Shown here: positions 22,336 to 48,534 of the stretch, piece after piece | Layout: each line of letters starts with the position of its first letter | How positions within the stretch are numbered: the stretch's first letter is position 1 | Assembly (NCBI RefSeq): GCF_021347895.1 | Contig: NC_067113.1 | Location: 5,128,251 to 5,192,250, forward strand | From: Acanthochromis polyacanthus | Lineage: Eukaryota; Chordata; Actinopteri; Pomacentridae | Reading direction: 5' to 3' | Length of the DNA: 64,000 bases | Made by a program: the position numbers and the translations under genes | The notes under the pieces: model-generated | Told to the model about the DNA's origin: nothing | The model's database searches: none | The model's input: only the letters and a program-made list of their open reading frames with translations

Positions 22336-23205
22336 CATACCACCATGGAGGACTGAGGAAACAAAAACACTGAAGAGGAAATGCAGAGCAGCAGAGAGAA
22401 AATGGAGGAAAAACAAATTGACAGTAAACTATCAAATATTTCGTGATCTAGTAAAGAAAAACATACAACAGTGCACTTAAGCAAGCCCGAAACAATTACT
22501 TCTCAAAACTGATTGCCAGCCACAAAAACAATATAAAATTTCTTTTCTCAACCATTGACAAACTACTCAACCCCACTTCCAATAATAAGGGCATCATAAG
22601 CAACACACTCTGTGAGGAATTTGCAGTCCACTTCGGAAGGAAGACAGAGTCGGTTAGAGCTAGCATTTTATCAAATCTGAAAACTGCCTCTACTTTTACT
22701 GCTTCTGCGACTCTGTCTTTAACTGAGGAAACACTGGACAGTTTTGGCCTGGTTGATGCAAGCACATTTGGTAGAATTTTTATCCCAAATGAACCCAACA
22801 ACCTGTCTTTTAGATCCCATCACCAGTTCATTTTTTAAGACATATTGTGGGCATCTTGAAGATGAGCTTTTAAACATCATGAATTGCTCCCTTCAGACAG
22901 GGGTCTTCCCTGCTGCTTTTAAAACAGCAGTGGTGAGACTCCTTCTGAAGAAGAGTAATCTGGATCCTGCTATTCTTAATAATTACAGACCAGTATCCAA
23001 CTTACCATTTTTAAGCCAAGTCTTAGAGAAAATTGTTTTTACTCAGCTGAATGCTTTTTTTTTAGAAAGACACAATATTTTAGAGAAATTTCAGTCAGGT
23101 TTTAGGACGAACCACAGCACAGAGACGGCTTTGTTGAAAATTGTTAACGACCTCAGGAGTAATTTAGACTCCCATAAACTTTCTGTTCTGGTGCTACTGG
23201 ACTTA

Positions 23206-24841
<1,636 letters not shown>

Positions 24842-26350
24842 TAAGTGCAGCCTTTGACACAGTAGATCACCCAATTCTTTTATCTAGACTTAAACACCTG
24901 GTCGGCCTCTCTGGGAATGTTTTAAAATGGTTTTACTCCCATCTCTCTAACAGACGTTTTCTGGTAAGTTTGGATACATGCTCATCAGATGTCCACAAAA
25001 TGAAATATGGCGTGCCTCAAGGCTCAATTTTAGGTCCCATTCTTTTTAATTTGTACATGCTCCCACTTGGAGATGTCATCAGGAGACACGGAATCAGTTT
25101 TCACAGTTACGCTGATGATACTCAACTTTACATTGCTGTGTCTCCTGATGACACAGGGCCAGTCGATGCCCTTTTTAACTGTATTTTAGACATCAAATCT
25201 TGGATGGCAGAGAATTTCTTGCAGCTCAACCGGGAAAAAACTGAGGTTTTAGTTATCGGCCCTGAAGCCAAGAGAGAGAAACTTTTATCAAAACTACTTT
25301 TGCTATCCTTTAAACCTGCTGTTTCTGTAAAAATTCTGGGCGTCATTTTTGACTCTGAGCTTAATTTGATACCTCACATTAAACAAGTAACTACAACTGG
25401 TTTTTACCATTTAAAGAATATAGCCAAAGTCCACCCATTTCTCTCTCTAGCAAACACAGAGATGTTAATGCATGCTTTTATTTCCAGTAGAATGGACTAC
25501 TGTAATGCCCTACTTTCTGGTCTTCCCAAAAAAACTATCTCTCGCCTCCAATTATTGCAGAACTCAGCTGCATGAGTCCTGACAAAGACCAGAAAGTGGG
25601 ACCACACCAGTTTTACACCAGTTTTAAAATCACTGCATTGGCTCCCTGTGTGTTTCAGGGTAGATTTTAAAATTATTTTAACAGTTTTTAAATGTATTAA
25701 TGGTCTTGGGCCTCCATATTTGTCTGATCCACTTTTACCTTATGAACCCTCACGGACCCTCAGGTCCTCTGGCACTGGCCTTTTGATAATTCCTGAGATG
25801 AATACAGTGACTCATGGCGAGGCAGCTTTTCAACATTCTGGCCCTCGCCTCTGGAACAGCCTGCCAGAGGACCTGAGGGCTGTAGAGAATGTAGAGACTT
25901 TTAAACGCAGGCTCAAGACTCACCTTTTTAAACTGGCTTTTACGTAATTGCTTTTATTTTATCTTAATGCCTTGATTTATACTCTTTATTCTCTGGTCTT
26001 GCTTTTATTTATTTATTTTATTATTTTGTATACTATAGTATTTTACTATTTATTTTACTACCTATTTTACTATTTATTTACTATTTTACTATTCTCCATC
26101 TTTTAGTAGGTATTTTATTCTTTAATTTTTAGTTTTACCTGTTATTTTCAACAAGTCTATTTTAGATTCCAGTGTTTCCTCAGTGGGGAGCCGTCTGCAT
26201 CTGAGGCTTTGGCAGGGCCTGGGCCTAATGGCCCTGGAGCTAGTTGGCCTGCTGGGGCCTCCTGCCCTGGGTGCGGGGCTCAATGATGGTGTTTCCTCTT
26301 TCTGGTGCTTCTGCTCTCAGCCAACCAACGCTATTATTTCTGATGTTGAA

Positions 26351-26410
26351 GTGTGTGTGTGTGTGTGTGTGCGTCGCTGTGTGACTGTCTGCGTGTGTAT
26401 GTGTGTGTGT
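26351..26410. repeat. (GT)n-rich microsatellite in the L2 3' UTR
   Basis: Two GT-dinucleotide runs (about 26351-26371 and 26392-26410) are separated by a degenerate GT-rich stretch. Confidence 0.9.
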
Positions 26411-26546
26411 TGAGGGAGTATGATGGGGTCAGGAGTTGGGAAGGATGTGGGACATTGTCTTTTTAATGTTTGTTTTTAACTTGTTAAGCACTTTGTGCTA
26501 CTTTATGTATGAAAAGTGCTATAGAAATAAATTTTGATTGATTGAT

Positions 26547-26944
26547 ATCTCAACAAACACAGGACAAATTGCAATAAATTTGATGCTCATGCAACTGTGG
26601 TAGGGCACTATATGTTGTGGCTGGTTTTCATGTCATGCTTTTTTGATGTGATGTTCCAACCAATTCCTCAAGGATAATGATTTATTTTATTCGGCTGTAG
26701 CCCATCAACTGAAGCAACCAGGCCCAAAATCTTTCCATTTATTTCATGATTATTAACACAAATTGCTGGATTTATGTTAAATTTGTTCAAGATATTCAAA
26801 ATACAACAGATGTTCATTGCTTTACAGTAACACAGAGCTTAAAAGGAGTACATTTCAGTAATACAGGAAAGCTACAGAGACGCAGCATACAGTATTTTCT
26901 TCTGGGGTTGCCTCATGCTGTGAGGTTCTTCATGCTTAGTTACT
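26547..26944. other. Unassigned stretch between LINE tail and tandem duplication
   Basis: No gene or known repeat was seen. Confidence 0.35.
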
Positions 26945-27228
26945 GTGGTATCTGATCTGTTACATGTATTACTTAATAAGTTAGTAGAATTGAATCTGTT
27001 TGTTCAAGTATCTGATATGAGTTGCTTGTTACATGTAGTATCTGCTCTGGTGTCTCTGACCACAGATGGAACCTGCATTGATATGTGGTATCTGATCTGT
27101 TTCATGTATTACTTAATAGGTTAGTAGAATGGAATCTGTTTTGTTTGTTCTAGTATCTGATATAAGTTGCTTGTTATATGTAGTGTCTGCTCTGGTGTCT
27201 CTGACCACAGATGGAACCTGCATTACGT
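26945..27228. repeat. Two tandem copies of a ~140-bp unit
   Basis: Starting at GTGGTATCTGATCTGT (26945), a 140-bp unit repeats at 27085 and ends with the same 'CTGACCACAGATGGAACCTG'. The copies differ by a few substitutions and a short insertion. Each unit itself contains two or three GTATCTG motifs. The function is unknown. Confidence 0.8.
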
Positions 27229-27819
27229 GTGTGACTAATTCTACCCATGCCATTGGAATGTGTTCTCCTGTTTACAGAGCCCTGTTGGAGGCGTTTTTAT
27301 GAGGGTTCTTATGTCCAAAACACTGATTTAGGGATTCTTCAGCTGCTGCAGAGAAGGGGGGTTTGTTTGGGGATGTTCCCTGCTTTCCCATGTAGTAGGC
27401 AACAAAGAACCATATGTTGTGACCCCTCCTATATGTTGAAAACCTATAAAAGTGATCGCTGGCTATTGTCCAGCAAGGATTCAATCGGCAGTGTAGCAAG
27501 ACTGCAAAGGCTCTGGAATTCCTGAGCTGATCAAAACTCAGATAAGCTCTCCCTCTCTTCAGCACTGACCAACACCCATCTCTATAGGAGGATTGAGACA
27601 TTTGTATTTCTGTAGGTTTTCATTCACAGAAGGATGGAGCTCCTGTGAACATTTAAACCCCTGGAATAACTTCTTCTTTTTAAAAGACAATGACTTTCAA
27701 TTATATGCTATGGATGTTTGTTTAATGAACTTTCATGCTAAAATCCCTTTTCAGCTTTAGGAGACCCTCAGCCGGAGAAGTCTCTGCCTTCCACAGATCA
27801 GATAACAAGTCGTAAAACT
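27229..27819. other. Unassigned stretch with a TATA-like promoter motif
   Basis: CCTATAAAAGTGATCGCTGG at about 27445 resembles a TATA box with a downstream start region. It could be part of the LTR promoter upstream of the next feature, but homology with the minus-strand copy at 50.7-51.9 kb was only traced from about 27.82 kb onward. Confidence 0.3.
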
Positions 27820-29426
27820 TTATGGTAGAAGGCTGGAACAGAGAGAGACACACTCTTTAACTGAAGAAACTAATTACTTCAAAGTTCATATTTCTAAAAT
27901 TTATTTTGTTCTTTCCTGATTACCAAAGTTATAGTGAGATTATGTTGTACATCATATCCAAATTTGACAGTTATATCTTTCACAGAAGCTGATTTATTAA
28001 TTTGTGATGTTTAATCTGATTCCTTCTTTATCTCTCTATTTAGGTTGAATGATGACCATTGTATTTACCTGTTACCAAATCTCTGACTTGTTGTTATATT
28101 TTCACTGTGATACATATTTTTAATGTCATAAACATAAACATATAGTTATGAATGAAATGATTCACATCATATGAACATATGTAATAATCTACACGTGTTT
28201 CCCTTTCACACAACTGAATATGGTGGGATAGACAGATCGTGTTTTGCGCGTTTAATATCATATTTTAATCCATTCTGGACTCCTCTTTCTTCTCTACTTT
28301 GTGAGAACAAAGAGATTCCAAATTCCACCAGACTCGTGCCTAAAAGTTCTCTCTCTCCAGCTAAGGGGAGGACCTGGGCGGAGAGAAAGTCAGCCGTAGC
28401 CCACATCGCCTCTCTCTCTTACCGACTCTTCTCTCTTGCCTCTTACGTACCTTACCCTCTCTTCCTCATCTGGCCCTGAGAGGCCCACCAAAGTCTCTCT
28501 CATTTTCTCTATCGAAAGCGCGTTTTTCCTATCTTTGAAATTCCCTCACCATCTAAGTTTAACTATTTATCTTTTAACATTTTTGTAACTTAAGGAGAAA
28601 TTTTGCTCGTTATTCGTTTTAATCTGAAGAACAGATTCAGAACCAGCATTTATTTTTCTTAATTTTGACCGTTTTTCATCAACACCCATTTTTCTTGGCT
28701 AAAGCCTGAGAACCATCATTTTTAAGCACTCAGCTGAGAACTCCGGAGACCTGCTGGATCAGGTCTTTGCATAGAACCGATCAACCCGCGGCAGGACATC
28801 TAGGCGTGGCCACAACGACGACGACGCACCGCTCCGAACCTGCAAGTCCAGACCGTGTGCATAATCTGAAGGCCCCGCAAGTCCCAGCCCATGACGGTTC
28901 ACTTCAATAACTCCAGCTGAGTTTGCTCTGATTCCATTCTATGGGTGATGTACTAACCGCTTGGTCAATTAATTCATTTAATCAATTTATTCTTTTACAA
29001 ATCATTAGAATTCTTAATCCAAATTACCGGTTACCTCGTCAGGTTAGCTCTGGCTAATCCTCACCACATTTCCTTCTCTCTCACACCTACTTCCACATCT
29101 CTCACACACTCCCACATTCCACACACACACTCCCACATTCCACACATGCACGCACACACACACATGTAGTCCTGCACGCACACACGCGCGCACACACACA
29201 CACACCATATCTACATTGTACATAGTTCACTTGTCATTATTTTCATAGAATAGTTAATAAATACCTCATTATAGACCAAATTACAGTCTTGTGTTTCTTT
29301 GTGTAGAATGTGGTCAATTTAACCGAGGATTCAAGACTTTTTGATATGAGATTGATCAAAATTTTTATGAATATTAATTTTTTTATTAATATTAATTCTT
29401 TCCCTAGAGATCTAGGGTGGTGCCCC
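27820..29426 (+). mobile_element. Long LTR-like repeat of a retroelement, plus-strand copy
   Basis: From about 27825 to 29020 this region is the inverted counterpart of 50690-51890. Shared blocks in the same order include TTCATATTTCT, ATGTTTAATCTGATT/AGATTTAATCTGATT, GCGTTTAATAT, AAAGCGCGTTTTTC, GACGGTTCACTTCA, GGGTGATGTACTAAC and CCAAATTACCG. The minus-strand copy lies beside gag/pro/integrase remains, so this is probably the LTR of the same family. A CA-rich tract and AATAAATACC (poly-A-like, about 29253) follow. No internal genes are attached. The exact ends are unclear. Confidence 0.55.
29100..29205. repeat. CA/CACACGCG microsatellite inside the LTR-like repeat
   Basis: Interrupted runs of CACACA, CACATTC and CACGCACA are present. 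The minus-strand copy at 50.69 kb breaks off in a comparable GT-rich position. Confidence 0.8.
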
Positions 29427-29820
29427 AATTATTAACGAGAGCAATAAATCATAACGTAGTACCGCTACAGCGGGCTCCTTCCAGGCAGCTTCTGTCTGTA
29501 CTGATGCTGTTCTTTCTTTTAATAAAATACTCGTAAGTCAGTGTCACGGACATTTCTCCTTCACCTGCACATCACTGTAGGAGATCTACGTATTTAATTT
29601 GATTAATTGCACTTGTTTATCAGGGCATCACCCTAGATTCCTTGGGAAATAATTAACATTAATAATAAAAAAATTATTAATTAAAATTTTGATCAATCTC
29701 ATATCTTAAAGTCTTGAATTCTCGGTTAAATTGACCACATTCTTACACAAAGAAACACTAAAAACTGTAATTTGGTCTAAAATGAAGTATTTATTGACTA
29801 TTCTATGAAGATAATGAGTG
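29230..29820. repeat. Inverted repeat pair (~195-bp arms) of LTR 3' sequence
   Basis: The left arm 29230-29426 and right arm 29622-29820 are inverted copies (for example TAGACCAAATTACAG versus CTGTAATTTGGTCTA; ATGAGATTGATC(A) versus its complement) with a spacer of about 195 bp. Both arms carry the AATAAAT poly-A-like region, so two LTR ends face each other. Transcribed, this would form a long hairpin. Confidence 0.75.
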
Positions 29821-29827
29821 AAATCCT

Positions 29828-29831
<4 letters not shown>

Positions 29832-29868
<37 letters not shown>
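29832..29868. repeat. (TG)n microsatellite
   Basis: About 18 uninterrupted TG dinucleotides. Confidence 0.95.
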
Positions 29869-29872
<4 letters not shown>

Positions 29873-30145
29873 GTTTTTCTAACCCGGTGGGATCCAACTC
29901 CTGAAATATGACTCACGCCATGGGGACCAATTTTTCCGGTGGGGACCGAGGGCCGGTCCCCAGAGGCACAAGCATTGGAATCAATAGAAAACAGCCTGCT
30001 GATATGCCTGGTGAAGTTTTTTTTGTTTCTTTAAATCGGACCTCACGGGGTTCATTTTCACAACTTTGTGTATACCCTAGTGGTCACACATGGTATTGCA
30101 GTGTGTGAACTTGCACTGGTGGGGACATTTTCCGGAGAAAGTGTG
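29869..30145. repeat. TG-tract-associated GGGGACC fish repeat
   Basis: After the TG tract come TACTTGTTTTTCTA, CATGGGGACCAATTTTTCCG, GGTGGGGACCGAGG and later GGTGGGGACATTTTCCGG. A related 'CTGTTTTTGCTACACCGTGAG' block lies inverted at about 50655-50690, also beside a GT-rich tract. The repeat family is not named here and the open frame across it is not coding. Confidence 0.5.
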
Positions 30146-30339
30146 TAAGTGTGTATACTATATAAACCAGTATTTAACTGAGTGTATTTTAGTTTGTCCA
30201 TCTTAATGTCATCAGATATTATTTTTAATCACATTATGTGATTGAAAATCAATGAGCGAATGTTTTAAAGCCCTTCTAAGGCTTTTTCCTAACTGATGGT
30301 GATGTACTTAGCTGTGGTTGGACGTGAATAAACTGATGT

Positions 30340-30812
30340 GATGAAAATTTAGCTGTGGCCTTATGTATTCAGTCTGAATCAAAAGTTGTCACTGGCTTGA
30401 TATGAATTAACTGAAGCTAGTACAGTCAGCAGTGACCTGATATGAATGATATCAAATCCACAGTAGTTCACAGTGGCCTAATATGAACAAACTGGTGTTA
30501 ATGCACTTAGTTATGGCCTCACATGAAGCAACTGAAGCTAGTAGAGTTAGCAGCGGCCTCATATGTACAATATCAAATCCACAGTAGTTCACAGTGGCCT
30601 AATATGAACAAACTGGTGTTAATGCACTTAGTTATGGCCTCACATGAAGCAACTGAAGCTAGTAGAGTTAGCAGTGGCCTCATATGTACAATATCAAATC
30701 CACAGTAGTTCACAGTGGCCTAATATGAACAAACTGGTGTTAATGCACGTAGTTATGGCCTCACATGAAGCAACTGAAGCTAGTAGAGTTAGCAGTGGTC
30801 AAATATGTATGA
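30340..30812. repeat. 121-bp tandem satellite, first block
   Basis: Units with period 121 bp align at 30523, 30644 and 30765, each containing ACATGAAGCAACTGAAGCTA, ATATCAAATCCACAGTAG and GGTGTTAATGCAC. More diverged units precede them. The repeated 61-70-aa open frames across the array are artefacts of the repeat. Confidence 0.9.
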
Positions 30813-30814
30813 GA

Positions 30815-32965
30815 AACGGTGTGAGAACATCAATCAAGGTGCACCAAAGTGCATAAAGTCATAGAACAGGGAGTGCTGAATACTGAAGGAGACATTTTGT
30901 GCAACATATCAAGTATCATAAAAGTCATTCCCAGTGGAATTCAAGTCTGATATCGTGTAGGACTGTTCAGAGCAGTCACATGAAGCACTGTATCTGTTTT
31001 CAAGGGTTTAGCCCCATGGGAACTCAGTTTTTTCAGTAGTGAGGCCTACTTGTAGTAGTGAAGCCTGAGGCCTTCAAACGTGTAAAAAATCATTCCTGCT
31101 CGGTCATTTTTGGGTCTAGCGACACCAAATCGGACACACTCCTACTAGACCACCCCCTGACCTTGCATATTTTTTTTCAGAGTGTTAGCTCAAAAGGGGC
31201 CCGAGCACGTCATCGTTTCTCACCTGACCATTAACCCTTTCATGTCCAAATGCTTCAAAACGGGCTAAAAAGGTGAAAATCTCACACATTCCTGAACCAA
31301 TTTTGGCCAAACTGCACAGGTTCTATATATAGAGGCTAATGTGAATGCTCATGCACCTTTTCAGACCTGCAGGGGCCACGAAGAAGGAATGAGGGCCAAA
31401 AAAAAAGAAGGCTTTCCATAAATGTCCCTTTTTTGCTCTCATTTCTCTTCTGTAACACTCAGAGAGCTGAAACCTAGGATCTGGTACCTCTGAAACGTCT
31501 GAAATCGAAATCCAGTGGAACTGTTTTGCTAGCCCCTCCCAAACCGGAAGTAGCTCCAGGAATGACCTAGAGACTTGTGCTTCAAATCAATTGTTCACCA
31601 AGGTCACCTGAATCACCCCTAAAAGTTTCAGCTCATTTGATGCAAAAATGACCAGTTTGTGGGGCTTCATAGTCCAAAAATGTGAAAGTTTGACCCTGAG
31701 CCAGCGGTCACAGGAAGGTCATAGAGACACCAAACCACCACAGTTCAGCTCCAAATATAGCCTAGTACAACATACTAAAAGATCAGCCCCAGGGTCCCAG
31801 TAAAAAAATCTGACCAAGTGTTCATGTTGGAAAATCAGGTCTTGTCAGACTGTTAGACCCTGAGAGCCTTCTGCCAGTGGAATTAGACCCTCACCCTCAT
31901 TTTTTACCCATACGGGATGAAATCTTCACCACAAGTACTCGGGTCCCCCGGTATATACAATATCAGCCTCCTAGATCAACAGGGGGCCAGATGGTACCAT
32001 CTTGTAGTTTGGAAGTGTGCCTCTTTATTGTTCAAAGGCCAATTAAGGTCAAAATCTCACAGATTCTTTGACCGATTTGGACCAACCTGCACATTATTGA
32101 TATTGGGTCCTAAAGCAATACTTTATTGCACTATGTCAGTGAACAAAACAAACAATGAACACCGGACCATGATGTATGGATTGTACTTTATTTCATGGGG
32201 GAAAAAAATATTTAATAGGCTGCATAAACACACCCACCAGGAAATTACGTCAGTTCGTTGATTATCTAATTAATCGAAATCCAAAATATTAAAAAAACTG
32301 ATGCTTTTGTCGGGAGTGAGCAATAACATCCGGATTGTCTCAAAAACGGGGGTGCCGAATTCCAAGAAAGAATATATTTGTAATCCCCAGGGCACTAAAA
32401 TCCTTCTGAGATTGTTTATTTATTGAATAGATATCATCAGTAACTACACAAATATATGTTAGAGCTCAAATAACGACACAATGTAACGAATAAATACAAT
32501 AACATATAGGCCTACGCCATTTGGTTTAGCCCGTGGGCGTGTCCTTAGCAACCACCGCAGCAATGGTGGAAGCGTCCTTAGCAACCACCACAGCAATGGT
32601 AGAAAACCATTCCAAGACGTGAAAGATTCAACGTAATAACAAACAAAGATCATACACAAGAACTAAACGAATATTGTGAAATTAAAATCTATATTTTTCG
32701 CTAGAAATGTCACCAAAATGCTTTTTTTAAGTCCAAACTGTCTTGAAATAATGCATTTTCCACCGAGAATGAAAGGAAAGGCCGCCATGTTTTAATTTTG
32801 AGAGGCCCGCAGCAAGCAGTCACGTGATCTGTCGTCAGGCCAATAGAAAATAATAGGGAGAAAAAAACGTAAACATTTTACAATTTTCAGACCTTTATTG
32901 TGAGACTGTTACATTTTGTTCTGTGGACAAACGTAGGTCTTTCACATTTGGCCATGAGACTGGGT
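30815..32965. other. 2.15-kb segment interrupting the 121-bp satellite
   Basis: The satellite breaks at ATATGTA (30812) and resumes at GTACAATATC (32966), so the segment may be an insertion with at most a 3-bp (GTA) duplication. Its right end, read inverted (CAACCCAGTCTCATGG), resembles the terminus of the MITE at 1800, but no matching left terminus was found. A 37-bp direct duplication (GTCCTTAGCAACCACC...) lies at about 32539-32605. No coding sequence was recognised. Confidence 0.5.
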
Positions 32966-33430
32966 TGGTACAATATCAAATCCACACTAGTTCACAGTGG
33001 CCTAATATGAACAAACTGGTATTAATGCACTTAGTTATGGCCTCACATGAAGCAACTGAAGCTAGTAGAGTTAGCAGTGGCCTCATATGTACAATATCAA
33101 ATCCACAGTAGTTCACAGTGGCCTAATATGAACAAACTGGTGTTAATGCACTTAGTTATGGCCTCACATGAAGCAACTGAAGCTAGTAGAGTTAGCAGTG
33201 GCCTCATATGTACAATATCAAATCCACAGTAGTTCACAGTGGCCTAATATGAACAAACTGGTGTTAATGCACTTAGTTATGGCCTCACATGAAGCAACTG
33301 AAGCTAGTAGAGTTAACAGTGGCCTCATATGTACAATATCAAATCCACAGTAGTTGACAGTGGCCTAATATGAACAAACTGGTGTTAATGCACTTGGCTG
33401 TGGCCTAATATGTACAGTCTGAATACACAA
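32966..33430. repeat. 121-bp tandem satellite, second block
   Basis: Same monomer as the first block, with units aligned at 33047, 33168 and 33289 nearly identical to each other. More degenerate units follow (TGGCCTAATATGTACAGTCT). The sharing of monomer and orientation suggests one original array split in two. Confidence 0.9.
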
Positions 33431-34330
33431 TAGTTAGCAGTGGTCAGATATGTATAGTCTTGATCCATAATAGTTAACTGGCCTCACATGAATAAACTAT
33501 GACCTGATATTGCATTAATAAAGGGATGTTAGTTGAAAACTAATTAGCAATTTAGGTCTTCAAAGACATACAACCAAGTCCAGTTGCATTCAATTCAATT
33601 TCTTTGAGATAACCATGGCCTGGATGAATGAAAATATTCACAGGCTTGTTGCTGAACATGGCAGCACTATTTTTAGAGATTGTATGATGATATCAGCACA
33701 GCTTTAAAAAAGTAATTTGATTGAATAATATAATTTGAAGTATAATGTTATGAAGGTGTCTGGATTTGAACATTTTTTCTAGGAACTTAAAGAAATACTT
33801 CCTTGATAGGCAACTGTGTCAGCATCAGTCCACTTAAATTGTTCATTTCCTTATTTTATGTAAATTGTAGCCTAGCTTTTTTTAAATGTACATACTGTAA
33901 ATTGATTAGTATTATTAATATTGTATTTAGTGCTACTGTTAATTGTAATGTGTATTTTACTTGTGTGACCTGCCCAGGGACTGCAGATGGAAAATAGCAA
34001 TAGCTAAATCTGGTACAAAGCATCTCTTCTTTTTAAGAATAATGCATTTGTACATGGTCCCTGACAAATAAACTAATAAAATAAATAAATAAATAAGCCT
34101 TTTAAATATATCAGTCCAGTGGGTTTAGTGATGCAGTGAAAATCAATGGTAAATGGATACACCTTTCCTGGCTGGGCCTTCCTGGCCCACACTCCTTACT
34201 GGAAGGTGGCGGTAAATGCAACCTAAAGTTTTTTGTCAACCGCCATAAAACAAAAAAAGAAGTAGTACACCTTTCCTGAGTCTGGGGTCCCCACCCCACC
34301 TATGCCCATCCCCCTCACACTCTGACTGTC
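33431..34330. other. Unassigned stretch with a short dispersed-repeat-like patch
   Basis: No gene was recognised. At about 34197-34265 the sequence GGAAGGTGGCGGTAAATGCA...CAACCGCCATAAAAC...AAGAAG resembles a patch dispersed in fish genomes; this is from memory and unverified. A (AAAT)n-like run lies near 34078-34096. Confidence 0.35.
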
Positions 34331-34390
34331 GGGGTTTCCCGTCAGTTTGAGCAAGGGCCTGGGGGCTTGGCTCGTGGCAGAAGGGTAGCA

Positions 34391-34505
34391 GGAGAAGAGG
34401 ACAGCAGGAGAAAATTAAAACACGAGAAGAGGACAGCAGGAGAAAATTAAAACACGAGAAGCGGACAGCAAGAGAAAATTAAAACACGAGAAGCGGACAG
34501 CAAGA
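34391..34505. repeat. 32-bp tandem repeat, about 3.5 copies
   Basis: The unit GAGAAGAGGACAGCAGGAGA followed by AAATTAAAACAC repeats with period 32 bp; later copies have AAGCGGACAGCAAGAG. It is purine-rich. Confidence 0.9.
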
Positions 34506-34799
34506 GAGGACGGCAGGACAGCAGGTGGAAAGGACAGACGGAGAAGGGTGGATGAAGACCAAGTAAGTTCACAATTTAGACACTTAAAGTATTACAATTG
34601 TGGCTGGCGTGTTTGAAACGAAAAGGCCACTTGTTTTGATATTAGCATAGTCGCTAATGCTAACGCGTGCTGGCGTCACATTAGAAAATGTTGGAACCAT
34701 ATGTTTTCATTTATTTTTTTTTTCATTTTCACCTGCTTTAAGTTTTTATTCTTACAACACTGTTCCAAAACGATTTTGGAACCAAAGATTGTCTTTATA

Positions 34800-35535
34800 A
34801 CCTGCACGACGAGGCTATTTATCGGGTGTGTGGGGTGGGGGTGTCGTGTCCGGTCCGCGGTGCTGCGGGTAGAAAGGCAAACAGCGGAGCCTATCTGAGT
34901 GAAGCAGACTGTATTAGTGTTCTCACTCTGCGTTAAATGCTGATTCTGAGACGCAGTCAGCCCTCAGTGGACACCTGTCCTCCAACACGCGTTCTCAGTC
35001 AGCAGATGGGAGCGTGCTCACCTTGGTGTGTGGGAGCGCGCACGACGCGACGCACGCACAGAGCACCGCGTGGCGAGTCTGCAGTGCTGTACATAGAAGC
35101 AGACAGCGGTGCGTATCTGTGTGACGCAGATTGTATTTACACGTAGCTGCGGTGCGTTCTCTCTTCTGCGTTAAATGCCGGTTTCAGGCTTGACTTTAGC
35201 GGACAGGTGTCCTCCGACACGTGCTCTAGTCAGCTGACGTGAACGTGCTCACCTGTGTGTGTGGGAGCGCGCACGACGCGACGGACGCACAGAGCACCGC
35301 TTGGCGAGTCTGCAGTGCTGTACATAAAAACAGACACGCAGACAGCGGTGCGTATCTGTGTGACGCAGATAGTATTTACATGTAGCTGCGGTGCGTTCTC
35401 TCTTCTGCGTTAAATGCCGGTTTCAGGCTTGACTTTAGCGACAGGTGTCCTCCGACATGTGCTCTAGTCAGCTGATGTGAACGTGCTCACCTGTGTGTCA
35501 CCTGTGTGTGTGGCAGCAGGCACAACGCGATACAC
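34800..35535. repeat. GC- and CpG-rich ~240-bp tandem repeat, possible promoter region of the downstream gene
   Basis: Blocks GGGAGCGCGCACGACGCGAC, GGCGAGTCTGCAGTGCTGTA, GACAGCGGTGCGTATCTGTG and CTGCGTTAAATGC recur about every 240 bp (near 34930, 35170 and 35415), with a diverged copy before. CpG density is much higher than in the surrounding AT-rich DNA. It lies directly upstream of the first recognised exon (35741) of the recombinase-like gene, so a promoter or 5' UTR role is plausible but inferred. Confidence 0.7.
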
Positions 35536-35740
35536 AGAGCAGAGGACAACTGTTAATGCACGACAGCCTCATGTAAAGGTAAACAAAAAGCTATTTGCCA
35601 AAATATCAAGGTATAATCCTGCTCTTTAAGAAAGGTAACTTTAAATGACTTGTTGTGATCTGGAACTGTATTTGAAATAACCTCAACATGTCAAGTACCT
35701 GCTCTCCCCTAATATTGATGGCTTTTTGACTGTTCTGCAG

Positions 35741-48403
<12,663 letters not shown>

Positions 48404-48534
48404 AGACTTCTCAAGGTTTTGTTTTGAAATGTTAATATGTTCCTTACGGCTGCACTGGAGCTGCATATTTTGTTAAGGTTGTTTTGTAATTGTGTGAGTG
48501 CCCCAGGCATGTCCCTCACAGTCTGTTTTCCCAG

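Noticed and set aside
26183..26413. 76-aa open frame with a Cys/Val repeat tail
   Set aside because: It lies in the L2 LINE 3' UTR and the tail is the translated GT microsatellite.
28171..28479. 102-aa plus-strand frame in the LTR-like repeat
   Set aside because: It is not preserved in the inverted homologous copy at 50.7-51.9 kb and has no recognisable domain.
30523..33353. Repeated 61-70-aa open frames of nearly identical sequence
   Set aside because: They are the same frame of a 121-bp satellite read through consecutive monomers; not genes.
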